From: Amoebophrya sp. A120
Lineage: Eukaryota > Sar > Dinophyceae > Syndiniales > Amoebophryaceae
Direction: 5' to 3'
NCBI GenBank assembly: GCA_905178155.1
Contig: CAJINV010000004.1
Span: 2,246,391-2,310,390, forward strand
Length of the DNA: 64,000 nt
The notes under the pieces are model-generated. The model did no database searches. It was not told the origin of the DNA and was given only the letters and a program-made list of their open reading frames with translations. The translations under genes were made by a program, and so were the position numbers. Of this stretch, positions 49,133 through 61,554 are shown one piece after another (positions within the stretch are counted from its first letter, which is position 1; every line of letters starts with the position of its first letter).

Positions 49133-52100
49133 ATGCCCGAGCCCGACGAGGGGGAGGCACAGATGAACATTACAGCCAAGAACCCAACTGAAGGGCAGGG
49201 TGACGTGGTCGACCAGGAGATGACAACACCAGGTCCGCAAGAACACCAGGTCGTCCAAGAGCAGCAGGGCATGGCCTTTGCGAGTCTGCTGCACAGTCAG
49301 GATATTTTGCAGCAGGAGGAGGAAGAGAAGTTAATAGCAGTAGCACGAGCGTCATCGAAGGAAAGAAAGGTAGCAGAAGGCGAGGACGAGCACACGGCTG
49401 AGACAGTTGTACGAGAGCCTTCACCGGATGAGGGCCAGCAGGATGAAAAGCAAAATGCAGGATCTTCCCCGACTTTGATCGACATCGACGTCGGGGCCAT
49501 GCTGGGCCCGATCTTGGATCACCTCGACGAGGAAGAGAAGGAGGTGAAGAAGCAGGTGCAGATCGCGGAAGTCGAGGAGGCAAAGACCACCGCGAATACT
49601 AGTAAGTCTGGTCGGCTGGCCGGAACAGCAGGCTTGTCCATTTTGGGGCGGTGGAAGAAGAAGGTGCGCCAACTGCAGATGGGCATGCGGGTGGCGAAAA
49701 CCCTGGATGAGCTGCACCAAGCGGTGAGACAGAAAGACCCCGTGCTTTTGAACCAGATGGCGCCGTTGCAACGGCTGATCACGCAGGGGTCGGAGAAAAT
49801 GATCACCGAGGTGGCGACCGCGGTGCCGAAGGACGACTTGTTCCGAAAGAGAGGGGACGAGGATATCAAATGCAAATATGTCTGGGTCTGGAAGATTGGA
49901 AGACTTGTCATGCACATTTTGCATAACCCATGATGTCTGTGATGAATGCGGTAGCATCACAGTTTTTCTGAGGGCCTCCTGATGCCTATACCGCATGAGA
50001 AATGCCCACTCGGCGTAGCAAAGACACGACTTCTCTTGCTGCTTATGCAATACAGATTTTTTTAGAATCCAAGGACAGCATGACAGGTTGCATCCTTCCA
50101 GACCCAGACATATTTGCAGTGCATAGAGGAGGTTGAGAAGCAACTCCTGCTGGACGCGCAAAACGTCGACATCCTGGACGTGCTCCAGGAGGTGGAGATT
50201 TCCGACCACCAGAAACAGATGGAGATGATTGACAAGCGGGGACGGCAGGCCGCGAAGGAGGAGCGGAAGCGGCAACGGCAAGCGAAGTACAAGCAGCAGG
50301 CGCAGGATAAAGCACTAAAAGTTTTATTCTTCGACCAGAATCACCATCCCTATCAAATGTAAAAATGTCTGGGTCTGGAAACTTGTAATGCTGCGTTGGG
50401 AAAAGTGAATGCTCTGTAATGCACGGGCAAGCATGAGACATCTCTGCGCTTCTTTGTGTTGCGTTTTTCGCATGACAAACTGCGTTTTTGCATGACAGGC
50501 AACAGGGTCTCTTCTTGGACACGCATCACAAGCTTTGTGGTCCTGCCAGACAAGCATGACAAATCTCGCAATTTTCCAGACCCAGACACTTTTACATTTG
50601 ATAATCCCTACCGCCGGTCAAAATCCACCGGGACCTCGAAGTCCTCGTTGGATCTCGGCACGGAGGAAAGTAGGGACTCCTCGGAAGAAAAGATGAGAAC
50701 AACCGGAGCTTCTCCTGCGCAAGAACAACCGCATCAGTTGACGGGGAGCCACCGTGGCACGCACCCAAGCACGACGGACAGCTCGTTTCAGTCCATGCGG
50801 AGGAAGTCGAAGGACCTGCTCGCGCAACAGCAGGATTACGTCGTGAGGCCGCGGAAGAACAGCCGGGACCGGCAGGTTTCGGGGGCGGCGTACCCGGACC
50901 CAAGGGAGCCGTTTCCCGTCACCCCCGAGGAGAAGCGGAAAGCGCGGTTGTGGCGGATTTTCAAGCGGTCGGAAGACGCCAAGGTCTCCGTGGCGAAACA
51001 CAATTTGCGCGCGAAGCTGCAGAACAAGCCGCCCGCCCCCGGCGGCGTGGCGGACTTCCGGAAGGGCGCGAAACGCAACCTGCCCTTCCCCCGCGACGCG
51101 ATCGCGCGGGCGGCACTGACAAACTTAACGTACCAAAACGAGCTGATATCCAAGAAAAACTCGCTGCAAAACAACCTCGGGAAGGTATCAAACCGAAAAA
51201 TCCCCCCTCCCCATATCGAAAACGAAATTTGCGATGCTGGATTTGAGTACACAAATCGACTTGTAATGCTGGAAGGCCAAGAGCCGCAGTTGTGGCCTCG
51301 GGTGCAGGCAATTTGTCATGCTGTTTTCCACTTCCAGTTGCTCTCTGTCATGCTGAAGGCGCAAGGCTTTCCCACGCCAACCAGCACCACGCTCCGCATG
51401 TCTTTCCTTCTAGCATGACAGAGCTGATTTGTCACCACAAATCTGCATCACAAATTTCTAGTTTGGGGTGGGGGGATTTTTCATTTTTATAGAAGGTGAT
51501 TGCGCGGCCGGAGCAGTTCCCGTTCACGTCGGAGGAGCTGGAGCTGGCCGGGTTATCAAACGTAAAAATGTCTGGGTCTGGAAGAATCCGAACTTGTGAT
51601 GCTGCATTTGGATTCTAAAAAAATTTTTATTGCATGACCAGCAAAGGATATGCAATTTTGGCTACGCGGCGAGAGCATTTGTCATGCGGAATACGTATCA
51701 CGAAGCCCTCAAAAAGTCTGTGATGCTTGGGCATGCATCACAGACATCGTGGCCCATGCAAAACGTGCATGACAAGTTTCAGAATCTTCCAGATCCAGAC
51801 ATTTTTACATTTGATACGGGTACGGGGAAAACGAAAACGCGGAGACGAACCCCTTTCCGGATGTGCTGCACAACATGTCGGGGAGTAATTCCACGATGGG
51901 GGGTAATATAGGCGCGCAGCTGGGGTCCTACATGGAGACCAACTTTGGAGACGAAAATATTACTACCCATTCGGTTGTTCAACATGACCTCGAGAAGATG
52001 TTGGAACAGCAGGCACACGCCCACGAAGCAGGTCTGAGCGGACCAATGTCCGTCGATTTGGAGCAGTTCCGGGATATTTCCTTGCAGTCCCTGGACCCCT

Positions 52101-55100
52101 CGGAAATCATGCCGGCTGCTGTTGCGGCCACGGTCACCCAGCAGGCGGAAAAGCTGCAGGAAACGCTGCGGAAGAAACCGGCAAAGAGGCTGCACAAGGA
52201 CATGGTGCAGGAGTCGCAGGCGCGGTCGCCTTGGTCGCCACTGCCCAAAACGGACGTAGAGGAGATTCTGCTGGAACAACAGAAAGCGAAAGCGAACACG
52301 GGCATCAACCTGTACCACCCCCTGGCGAACCCGACGGACCGCTTTTTGCCCAGCTTTCTCTTCCCCCACCCGGCGGTCCACGGGGACTACGACTTTTTTC
52401 ACGAAGACTTGCCCTATCTGATTCAGAAGCAGCAGCTATCCAATCGATGGAGCAAAAGTCGTGCGTTTAAAATGATCGCATGGTCGTATGAATTGCATAG
52501 ATAAATGATAGGCAAAAACATGAAAATGATCCCTTTTCCTTTACTTAAAACTCGTTTTAGAATTACATCAACAATAAATAAAAATGCAATTGGTACTAAG
52601 TGCGATTATACCGATACATCACGTACTAGTACTTTTGCAATGCATAGCAGCACCAGAAGCACGACCTGGAGGACCACGAGTACTTGATTCTGCCCATGGC
52701 CCGGTTTGCTAACGAGCCTTTGGTCGGCGAAAACCGGGTGCGCTTGGTTTTGTCGAAACTGGAAAAATTCCCGATGCTCCGGAAGAACAACGGCATGTCC
52801 CTGCTACCCCCACTACACAAGAACATCCCGAAGGCGCCGAAGAAGAAGCCGAAGATCTTCCCCCCGAAGGGCGTCGCGGATATGTTGAGGAAGCGGAGGG
52901 AGAAGCCGCACGTAACCCACCCGCTGGCGATCTACCACGACGCGGTCGTGGCGATCGAGGAGCGGTGTAAGGCCATGAAGGAGGAGTGCCGGAACAAGCT
53001 GAAGGAAAACCAGCTGCGTTCGCGGCGGATTTGCATCAAGAACGCGCAGCTGCCGCATTCCCGGCGCCGGCAGGTGTTGAAGCAGATCGCCTGCAAGCGG
53101 TCGGAGTTGAAGAAGCGACAGTTTTTGGCCGTGAAGCCCGTGATCAAAGCTGCCGACCCGCCCCCGAAAAAACCCGGGAAGGCGGGCGGCCGCTGGCGGG
53201 CGGGCTTCGCGAAGATCACGGGCAAGATATCCTGAGTAAAAACGTCCCCATTGTACCAGAGTCAAGATGGGGAATCGGCTAGACAAGTCCACGAGTTTTG
53301 GCTGTTTTGCATGACAAATTCGGAGTCGCAGTGTAGTGCTGTTTGAGGTAGTTCAGTAGCATCACAGATCTAGTGCATCACGCTGATAGGCGCATTACAA
53401 ATTCTCGAACACGACCAGAAAATGCTTCTCATGTGTCTCCGCATGACAACCATTTTGAGCATGCCGATTTGCATGACAGCTCTGGGGTCGTGGGGACGTT
53501 TTTACACAGGATACAAGATGCCGCCGACGGAGCGGCCGAGTTCGGGCGGCGGCAAGAAGTCGCTCTTCATGGCCGCCTTCACGGACCGGGCCGACAGCGA
53601 CGAGGAGCCCATTGAGGACGTGGAAGTAAAACCGGACACGCGGCTAGAATTGGACAAGCTCGAGTCCGTCGACAGCACGACCGTGACCGCGCTGTTGAGT
53701 CCGCGATACGACGGTTCAACCATGAACCAGGTGGTGCGCCCGGCGGTGACCAGCGGGCCCAAGAACAAGCACGCGTGGCCGCTGCCGGAGGAATCCAACC
53801 TGACCGTCACCCCCTCGACGCAATTCTACCGGGACTTGACCCTGCAGGGCCCCTGGTACCAGGGGGGCATGTCGCGCGTGATTCAGACCATGCAAAACGA
53901 GCAGCCCCAGAACACGAACGCGGGTGTGGATGCGGCGAATCTGCTGAAGAAGCAGGACAAGCACCAGCTCCGGGAGTACTCCATCAAAGACACCGCGGAC
54001 TGGTATCCTGAGTAAAATCGTCCCCACCCCGATCCCAGAGTTGTGATGCAAATGTGCAATGACAGCAACATTTGTAATGCGCAGTTCCATGAGAGGCATT
54101 TCCAATCGTGTTTTGGAATTTGTAATGCCGTAAACAGGATGAGAAAATGGCTTTCTAATGCGGCTCCCCTTGCCAACCACCACTACACTGCAGAGCGAAA
54201 CTTGTCATGCACAGCTCCCAAAACTTGGAGACTTGCGTTGCTAGATTCCCAACTTGACTATGGGGTGGGGACGTTTTTGCTTGGGATAACTGGCGCATCC
54301 TGTTCGACTGTTTCTACCCGAAGGATCGGACGAAAAAGCCGCGGAAGCACCCGATCCTGATCCGTACGGAGCAGACGACGAACGCGAGGTTGATGTTCTC
54401 GGAGACGCTTTCGATGGTGTTGCGGTCTTTGCATTTGCACCCACTCGGGGACACGAAGCAGATGCACTTACAGGTAAAGGAGCTGGTGGAGTACCGGGCA
54501 AACGCGGCCAGGATGCAGCTGTCGAAGATTTTCAAGAAGGAAGTGAAGCAGAAACCGACCAAGTGGAACAAAGACACCTTCACCACCACTATGCAGATGT
54601 TCCAGCAAACCGAATCGCCCGCGATGTTCGAGCAGGCGCAACTGAGCACCGACTGGTACACTGGGCCCCGGGACAAGCAAGCGTCCCTGCCCACGAGCAA
54701 GGAGGTCCGGCGGGTGCTGGCGCGGCAACTGGACTACTACGTCACGTGCACGGACGAGTTTATCGACGCGTTTCGACAGGATTTTCCGCCGCTGGACGAG
54801 GATACCCAGGCCATGCTATGGTGAGCAAAAACGTCCCCACCCCAGAGTCAAGATGGCAAATCTGCTTATACAAATCAACCAGCTTTGGCTGTTGCGCATC
54901 ACAAATTTGGGCTCGCAGAAGTATAGTCGTGTTTAGCTAGTGAAGCAGCATCACAGCTCTAGCATACCATGCGGATGCGAGCATCACAAATCGCAAAACA
55001 CCAGCAAGGCCTGCTTCTCATGGGTCTCCGCATGAGAAACATTTTCAGCATGCAGATTTGCATTACAACTGTGGGTTGGGGACGTTTTTACAAATGATAT

Positions 55101-58100
55101 ATGCTGGACATGGGCTTGGAGGAGTACCACCCGAAGTTCTGCACAGTGGACCACTTTCTCGAGGTGTTCCAGGCGTTGCGCGCGAACCACGGGTTCAGCA
55201 ACAACGAGCTGGACGGGATCACCTACTGGTTTTTGAAGCACCCCTTCTCCGCGGAGTCAGTCCGCCGGTTTTTGCTGCGCTGGGGCTACGCGACGGACTT
55301 CGAGGTGCTGTGGGACAGCGCGCGACAGGTGATTCCGGGAATCGTGAAGAAGGAGAAGTCAACGAACACAAACAGTACCCAACTACACTCTATCAACTGT
55401 AAAAATGTCTGGGTCTGGAAGGATCCGAACTTGTGATGCGAGTTGCGGATCATACAAAGATCTGTGTTGCATGACTGGCAAAAGGTGCTCACTTCTGGCC
55501 ATGCTGAGAGGGTATTTCTCATGCAGAATAGGCATCACGAAGGGGCTGCAGAACCTGTCATGCTAGGCCCCGCATTCCAGACTTGACAGAGCTTGGAAAA
55601 ACTGCATGACAAATTTCGGAATCTTCCAGACCCAGACATATTTGCAATGCATACACTCCGTGTCCCAGTTGTCCCTAGATGCGACGGGGGGCGCGAACAA
55701 CCAAAGCCAGTTGCGCCAGGGCAAGGGACGGAGGTCTCTCTCCAAGATGGACAGCGTGGTCAGCAACGTCGACGAAAGCAAATTCAAGCCCTTCGAAAGC
55801 GTCGGCGACAGCTCGGCGTACTGTTTATTTTTTATTTGAATTTTGTATTTCGTATTCGTACTACTACTATTCTATGAAGTTTTTCTTAAGATGTCAACGT
55901 AGTGCACTCCCTTGTTGTGCTGCTCCGTTTACTCATCGGGTCGGATGGTCTTTCAAGTGCTATACACATCTGGAACTTGTAGCAATGAACACACATCACA
56001 GGTCTTCGAACAACGAATCCGCCGAAGAGTGGGAACTGCCGGCTAACTGCAAGCTGTGCGTTATGCTGAGCAAAAACGTCCCCACCCCAGAGTTGTCATG
56101 CAAATCCGCATGCCAAGAAAGTTGCTCATGCGGAGCCCCATGAGAAGCATTTTGTAGTCGCGTTTTGGAATTTGTGATGCTAGAATAAGCATGATAAGCT
56201 AGATTTGTGATGCTGCTGAAATAGCAAAACAGCACTACAATACGAGAACAAACTTGTCATGCCAAACAACCAAAGCTGGTTGTTTGTCTAGCAGATTTCC
56301 CATGTTGACTCTGGTGTGGGGACGTTTTTGCACAGGATATGCGTCCCCCAGATCGCGTACGTGCTGCAACACCTCATCGCGGCCCAGGAATTGAAGGTCC
56401 GGAAGGTTTACGAGGAGTGTGTGAAGGAAGACCAGCGGCAGCTGCTCGCGAGTGGCAAGTCCGGCCCGGTCGAGGATTTGCCGAGGTTGAGCGATACCCA
56501 TTTTGACGAGGACTTCCCGCGGTTGCGGTACGCGCCGATTCCGAGTGAGACCGTTTTGTCCCTGTTGCCGTTCTATCAAATGCAAAAATGTCTAGGTCGA
56601 GAAAGTTGGAACTTGTGATGCTGGCCTTACATTCCTGAAAAATCTGTATTGCATGACCAGCAAAAGACGTGGCGTCTTCTGTCATACAAAAACGCAGTTT
56701 CTCTTTTGCAGAAAGCGTATGAGAAATAACCGTTCTGCAAACTTGTCATGCTTGGCTGCATTGGGAAGCGCTTTCATCATGAACAGTTCAGCATCACAGA
56801 TTTCCAGACCCAGACATATTTGCAATGCATACGTTCCCGCCCTACGTGTCGTTGATGCAGCCCGTGCCCGCGATCTACACGCAGGACGCGCTGCGGAAGT
56901 TCGTGCGCCAGGTGATTCAGTCCCACGGCTTCTCCACGTCGTTCCTGATGCTCGCCCGGAACTGCTTCTACCGGATTGTGGACAAGACGCCCGACCTGAT
57001 CGACCTGAACGCGCAATTCTACCTACCGGAGGTGTTGGCGACGGACGCGGATATCGTCTTCGACAGGTACCACACACGGGAACAGCGCATCAAGCCGGAA
57101 GACGGGTCCTTCATTCTGCCGCCGAATAGCCCGCTGCTGCCGGATGCTGCGGCGAGCGGAACTGTATTAGGAAACAATAGCAACTCAAGTGCGACATCAA
57201 TATTACATAGCGCGAATCAGGATGACAACATGAATTCTAGTCCGCTGACGTTGAACCGGGAGCAGACGAGCCTAACGCAGCTGTCCACCATGTCGGCTGC
57301 GAGTGTGATGACGACGGGAACGGACGGTAGGCCGAAGAAGCGGTTTAAGCGCCAGTTGTCTTCCTCCCCCAATAACAATCCGGACCCGACTTTTTGGTCG
57401 GACACCTTTCACATTATGGAGCGCAAAAAGTGGGACAACAAGCACTTCCTCCACCCGCGATTCTTCTCCTGGTGGATCCAGAAGATGGGTTTCAACAGTT
57501 GCAGTGTGTACGATCTGACCTTTCTGCAGCGGAGAAAAGAGCCGTTAGACTTGTACGACTGCCTAGAAATTCTCCGGCCTTTACTGGAAAACGAAAAGTT
57601 CATGATCTCTCAACTGTTTGTCCTCTATGTGATCACGCCGCCCCGACCCCTCCGCACCTACATCTCCGGACCCAAAGAGTTCCCGGAGGCGGACGCGCCG
57701 CGCGGGTATTTGTTATTATCTTTCGACGAGGCGCAAGAGATGGCGGCGCAGGGCCACGACCCGCACAAGGTCGAGGTGCTGATGGGGCTGCGAGACGACG
57801 GGAAATCCCGGGTCGACATGGACGTGTTGTTGCAGATCTTCTTAACACTCACCGCCTTCCCACGGGACCGGATGGACCAGGAGTGCCTCGAGGACTTCAA
57901 GCTCGATTTTGTCAACGCGTCGATCGAATCGACGGTGGAAGCGGGGGAGAAACAGCACGACGGCGGGGAAAAGATCGCGCTCAACTTTTTCAACGTGGTC
58001 AAGATGCTGAACAAGATCCGGATCGCAAGTGCGCTGGACGCGGAGAGGGGCATTTTGAAAACGAGAAAGAAAAAAGCGATGAGCAAGGTCAAGGCCATGA

Positions 58101-58138
58101 TGAAAATGGGAATTCTGGGCGGCATGAAATCTTCATGA
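49133..58138 (+). CDS. Large unknown protein, 1939 aa, eleven introners
   Basis: Thirteen exons (49133-49863, 50131-50350, 50609-51185, 51497-51553, 51822-52436, 52652-53227, 53519-54003, 54294-54816, 55105-55390, 55659-55817, 56002-56061, 56345-56573, 56837-58138) total 5820 nt in frame. Only one intron, 55818-56001, is GT-AG. The N-terminal 150 residues are acidic; then come charged helical regions (KQLLLDAQNVDILDVLQEVE, AAKEERKRQRQAKYKQQAQD) and a Lys/Arg-rich part with Cys (RRQVLKQIACKRSELKKRQF). The C-terminal third looks globular: VFQALRANHGFSNNELDGIT, KFVRQVIQSHGFSTSFLMLA, FFSWWIQKMGFNSCSVYDLT and GLRDDGKSRVDMDVLLQIFL. These recurring helical units, with a degenerate Asp-rich loop in the last, vaguely resemble EF-hand modules but lack full calcium loops. 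A basic tail ends KKAMSKVKAMMKMGILGGMK. No family is recognised; a cytoskeletal or scaffold role is a guess. Confidence 0.78.
49864..50125. mobile_element. Introner, family A (262 bp)
   Basis: Left end TATCAAATGCAAATATGTCT, right end GCAGTGCATA. The duplication GAGGA is exact (49859-49863, 50126-50130). Confidence 0.94.
50351..50603. mobile_element. Introner, family A (253 bp)
   Basis: Left end TATCAAATGTAAAAATGTCT, right end ACATTTGATA. The duplication ATCCC is exact (50346-50350, 50604-50608). Confidence 0.94.
51186..51491. mobile_element. Introner, family B (306 bp)
   Basis: Left end TATCAAACCGAAAAATCCCC, right end GGGGATTTTTCATTTTTATA. The duplication GAAGG is exact (51181-51185, 51492-51496). 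Confidence 0.92.
51554..51816. mobile_element. Introner, family A (263 bp)
   Basis: Left end TATCAAACGTAAAAATGTCT, right end ACATTTGATA. The duplication CGGGT is exact (51549-51553, 51817-51821). A 57-nt exon separates it from the preceding B element. Confidence 0.93.
52437..52646. mobile_element. Introner, family G (210 bp)
   Basis: Left end TATCCAATCGATGGAGCAAA, right end GTACTTTTGCAATGCATA. The duplication GCAGC is exact (52432-52436, 52647-52651). Confidence 0.87.
53228..53513. mobile_element. Introner, family C (286 bp)
   Basis: Left end TATCCTGAGTAAAAACGTCC, right end GACGTTTTTACACAGGATA. The duplication CAAGA is exact (53223-53227, 53514-53518). Confidence 0.94.
54004..54288. mobile_element. 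Introner, family C (285 bp)
   Basis: Left end TATCCTGAGTAAAATCGTCC, right end GACGTTTTTGCTTGGGATA. The duplication ACTGG is exact (53999-54003, 54289-54293). Confidence 0.94.
54817..55099. mobile_element. Introner, family C (283 bp)
   Basis: Left end TATGGTGAGCAAAAACGTCC, right end GACGTTTTTACAAATGATA. Flanks CATGC and TATGC match at 4 of 5. Confidence 0.9.
55391..55653. mobile_element. Introner, family A (263 bp)
   Basis: Left end TATCAACTGTAAAAATGTCT, right end GCAATGCATA. The duplication CACTC is exact (55386-55390, 55654-55658). Confidence 0.93.
56062..56339. mobile_element. Introner, family C (278 bp)
   Basis: Left end TATGCTGAGCAAAAACGTCC, right end GACGTTTTTGCACAGGATA. The duplication TGCGT is exact (56057-56061, 56340-56344). 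Confidence 0.94.
56574..56831. mobile_element. Introner, family A (258 bp)
   Basis: Left end TATCAAATGCAAAAATGTCT, right end GCAATGCATA. The duplication CGTTC is exact (56569-56573, 56832-56836). Confidence 0.93.
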
Positions 58139-59069
58139 GGATTTTTTACTCGATAAAAATCATATTGAAGACACGAGTCGTGATCTCGTTTCTGGGGCAT
58201 AGTTGTAGCGAATTTTCAGCAGATTATTCGCGCTTTATTCACTTTTTTCTACGAATATGTTTATGTTTACTTACTTGTTTTCGCCTCTGTTTCAGTTCCT
58301 GTAAAACATTTTCCAACTCCGAAGTGCGAGGAGCGTGCGCTCCTAGGACAGAGGGCAAGTAAAATAAGTACTACACAGGGTTTGTTGATGTTTATGTGCA
58401 ACATTCAGTTGAGCAGATTATTCCATGCAGAAACCCGTATCAAATCTTTTTGCTGGTGGGTGGAAGCCCCACTTTCACCCACGTTTTTGCCGAATGGCTT
58501 CTGCTCCTCCCAAGTTTTATTCCGCTTTCTCGTTGGATGGGTGTGGAAGATAGATTTTGCGCTGCACCATTGTGAACCTCTTTAAACTCTATTCCGGACG
58601 GACCCCGTCGATGCATGCGAGAAGCAAGAAGCGCTGGAACAAGATTACTTTTGTTTTCGTCATTTCCAATGGTTAAGTACTCATTCAATCACGCTTGTCC
58701 AAAAGCGGCCCGTACTCATTTTTCGGGGTATTCAAATCATGAGTTTCTGCCAGCTGACTGTTCCTGTTCCGCGGGTGTCTCGTGCTTGGTAACAGCCAAA
58801 AAGTCTCTCTCTTGCCTGAGATAGAAGAAAGATGCAAACCGACCGGAGCCGCGATGAGAGCAAGGGGAGGAACCAAATTTCCGCATATATTGGCAAGCTT
58901 ATATATTGTGAAACTGGATGAACAGCGGGGAAAACGAAAAACAAAATACTAGCCGAATCGTACCAACAAGATCACAGAAAAGATCGGCCTGGTTTTCTTC
59001 TCACGACCGTTCTGCCGCGATTTGTTTCTTCTTATCACAACAAGGCGAAAATCAAAATTGACACCGAGA
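58139..59069. other. Intergenic region
   Basis: No gene or introner recognised; AT-rich sequence between the 1939-aa gene and the coiled-coil gene. Confidence 0.5.
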
Positions 59070-60779
59070 ATGACGCACTCGGGCAACGATCGGTTCTTCC
59101 ACGCGCTGCTGCGGAATGACGCGCATCCACTAACGCTGAAGCATACCAAAACCGCCCTGCCAACAAACCGACCTTCGACATTTCTTAACGGCGGGTCAAA
59201 GGTATCTGTATACGATCTTGCGTTTGTATGTTCGTGCGGACCTGCAACTAATCAAAATCTTGCATGCGATCGAGCCACGATGTCCTTATCGTGATCCTGT
59301 GTTTCCAATCCAACTCGACAGCGCACACAGCCACCTGCACGGGGCCCTGGTTCGGGCGCAGCATTTGTTGACGGCGTCCCGGAAACAAGAACGCCCGCAA
59401 GTGGCGAAACTGCGCAGGCCTCCAAGCACTCGATGCTTTCCGCCCAGAGCGCGGCATGCATTGCCTCGTATGGATTGCAAATATGCCTGTGGATCCGGAA
59501 AACAAAGTGTAAACTTTTGATGCGTCGTGCGGGGCACACAAAAATCAGTCCTATTTGGCTATTATACCTGCAGTTGGCGGCCCCTTTGATCTCAATTGGG
59601 GAAGAGTTTTCTCATGCAGGATTTGCATTGTCAAGAGCTGCTCACAGGTGAGTCTGTGATACTAGACCCTGCCTTTCAGACCTCATTCTCGGGCATGGAA
59701 CACCCGCATGACAATAATCCTAGCGGGAGCACACCGCTTCGACTTCCAGAGCCAGCAGACGTATTTGCAGTTGATACACCGCGCATGAGCACCATGTCCA
59801 CCCGGGGGAAGCCACGGTTTGTGCCAGGTAGTAAGTTGTACTTGATATACTAAAAGTTGCTATAATGTGGAATTGGTATTGTGCGTTCTCTGCTCCACTC
59901 GCTCTCTGTTGCCGCACCGTGTGCACTTGCATGAAAAATGAGCAATAAGGGTCGTGTCAGGTGGGCAGACTTTTTGTACTTACCGTATGAGAAATGTTTC
60001 GTTTCGAGAACAAGATGAAAATCACTCCAAGGTTTGCAAAGCAAGGAACTCCTGAAGATGGAGCACAAAACCCAAGACTTCGAGTACATGCAGAGGAGGC
60101 GGGAGGAAAAGCTGCAGGAAATTCAGCGGCTGAAGCAGGAGCTGCAACGGGCAAAGCAGAAGGAGATGCAGGAGCTGAAATTGCGGTACCAACAGGAGCG
60201 GCAGTGGCGGGAACACGTGAAAAGTTTGAAACAGCAGAAGGACAGCGATGTGCGCAATTTCAGACGGAGCATGCAGAAGGAGGACCAGGAAATGAGGAGG
60301 GACGCGGAACTCTTGATGCGTACAGAACAAAAGTTTTAATCGTCCAGTTTTACGATGATTTTTCATGCATGACGATAACGCGACAAAGAAAATCAGTTAC
60401 TTCAATGCCAGTGTGGGTCATTTTGCTTTCCAATCGATTTCCATAATATCCCAGGTGAATTTGAACACGAGCAGGCGAAAGAGGAATGGCAAGTGCGTAT
60501 GAGAGTGCACAGCTTGTTTCCTCTCCTTCATTTAGCATACAAATTTCCATGTCCACTCTCAGCTCTGCTCGGGTGACATCAGCATCAGGAGGTCGCGTAT
60601 ACGAAATGTAGTGCTACAATCGTCCATGATGTGCCACGGACTTCCCGTTCAGAGACAGCATCTTCATTTGCGGCCTTGGTGTTCCTGCTGCATCTGCCCT
60701 TCGAAAAATGAAGCGCAGTGGGAGCAGGTGTTGTGCACTCTCATATTGCAGGCTAGTCAACACGCGATCGTGGGCTAGA
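59070..60779 (+). CDS. Coiled-coil protein, 225 aa
   Basis: Exons 59070-59201, 59322-59468, 59782-59827, 60032-60319, 60455-60492 and 60753-60779 total 678 nt in frame. The first 100 residues are polar and unstructured (PARGPGSGAAFVDGVPETRT). The rest is one long helix rich in Glu, Lys, Arg and Gln (MQRRREEKLQEIQRLKQELQ, YQQERQWREHVKSLKQQKDS) that continues across the fourth junction as LMREFEHEQAKEEWQ. A continuous coiled coil across two GT-AG introns supports the model. The frame also reads through to a stop at 60339 if the 60320 donor is not used. Family unknown; a structural or cytoskeletal partner is plausible. Confidence 0.7.
59469..59776. mobile_element. Introner, family A, diverged (308 bp)
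   Basis: Left end TATGGATTGCAAATATGCCT, right end GTATTTGCAGTTGATA. Flanks CCTCG and CACCG match at only 3 of 5. Removal joins ACIAS to RMSTM. Confidence 0.8.
60498..60746. mobile_element. Introner, family F, inside a GT-AG intron (249 bp)
   Basis: Left end TATGAGAGTGCACA, right end TGTGCACTCTCATA. Flanks GTGCG and TTGCA supply a GT donor at 60493 and, with the next base, an AG acceptor at 60752. The spliced product continues to GCT AGT CAA CAC GCG and a stop. Confidence 0.8.
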
Positions 60780-61554
60780 AGAGCGCGGCTGTTTTAAAGC
60801 GGTTTCGAGCTCGAAGTATGTATGGCAGTGGACAACTTCTTCCTCTTCCCGGCGTTTGTGATGCAAAAGACCGGTTTCGCTTCCAGGTCCAGCGCTTGGC
60901 AACGTGAGCATCGAGGAGGAGGGGTTGTTCACTATCATGCTCTAGGGCCCGCCTTGTTGTGGAGTACCTTCGTGTAAGATTTTTTCTACGAATTGCAATT
61001 TTCTGTACCTAAATGAGTTGGATTTATTTCGGAGGATGAAACACTCCCAATATCACTGCAGTATGCTGTCATGACCCCATTAGCGGCCGAAGCCGAATGT
61101 AAAGACCATGAGATTTTTGTGCACTATTTACGGAATGAGCAGAAATTGACGTTTCCCTTTGTACGATGGTGGACAAGAAGAGCATCACGTGAATGCGAGG
61201 TAGGTGACGACTCTCAAACACAAGAAAAATCAATGCTAGTGAGAACTGGTGGTGCACATGCCGTCCGCTACAGGCGGCGGTGGGAAGCGCAGAGATTTGA
61301 ATGATTGGTCATTCTGTTCTTCGCTGTCTGTTCGGGCGATTTATTTTCACAAATTTGGATTTTGTCTTTCGGTAAAATGATGATCCCATTGTGTGTTTCT
61401 CTTCTGCTTTTGGTAATTGAAGAACGAAGCTTTTGTACTATTTTGATGTTTTATATTTATTTCGGATCTTCCTCGAAACCAACAGGTGCAGGTGTCGTCA
61501 AAAAATCAATTATAACTTCGTTATACCAATCGTCACAACAATCGCCTCGATAAG
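60780..61554. other. Intergenic region before S2
   Basis: No gene recognised. A possible short F-type remnant lies at 60821-60938 (TATGGCAGTGGACAACTTC against an inverse ending near CACTATCATG), without a flanking repeat. Confidence 0.45.

Noticed and set aside
60821-60938. Short family F-like inverted pair after the coiled-coil gene
   Set aside because: The arms are weakly matched, there is no flanking repeat and no reading frame to restore; at most a remnant.
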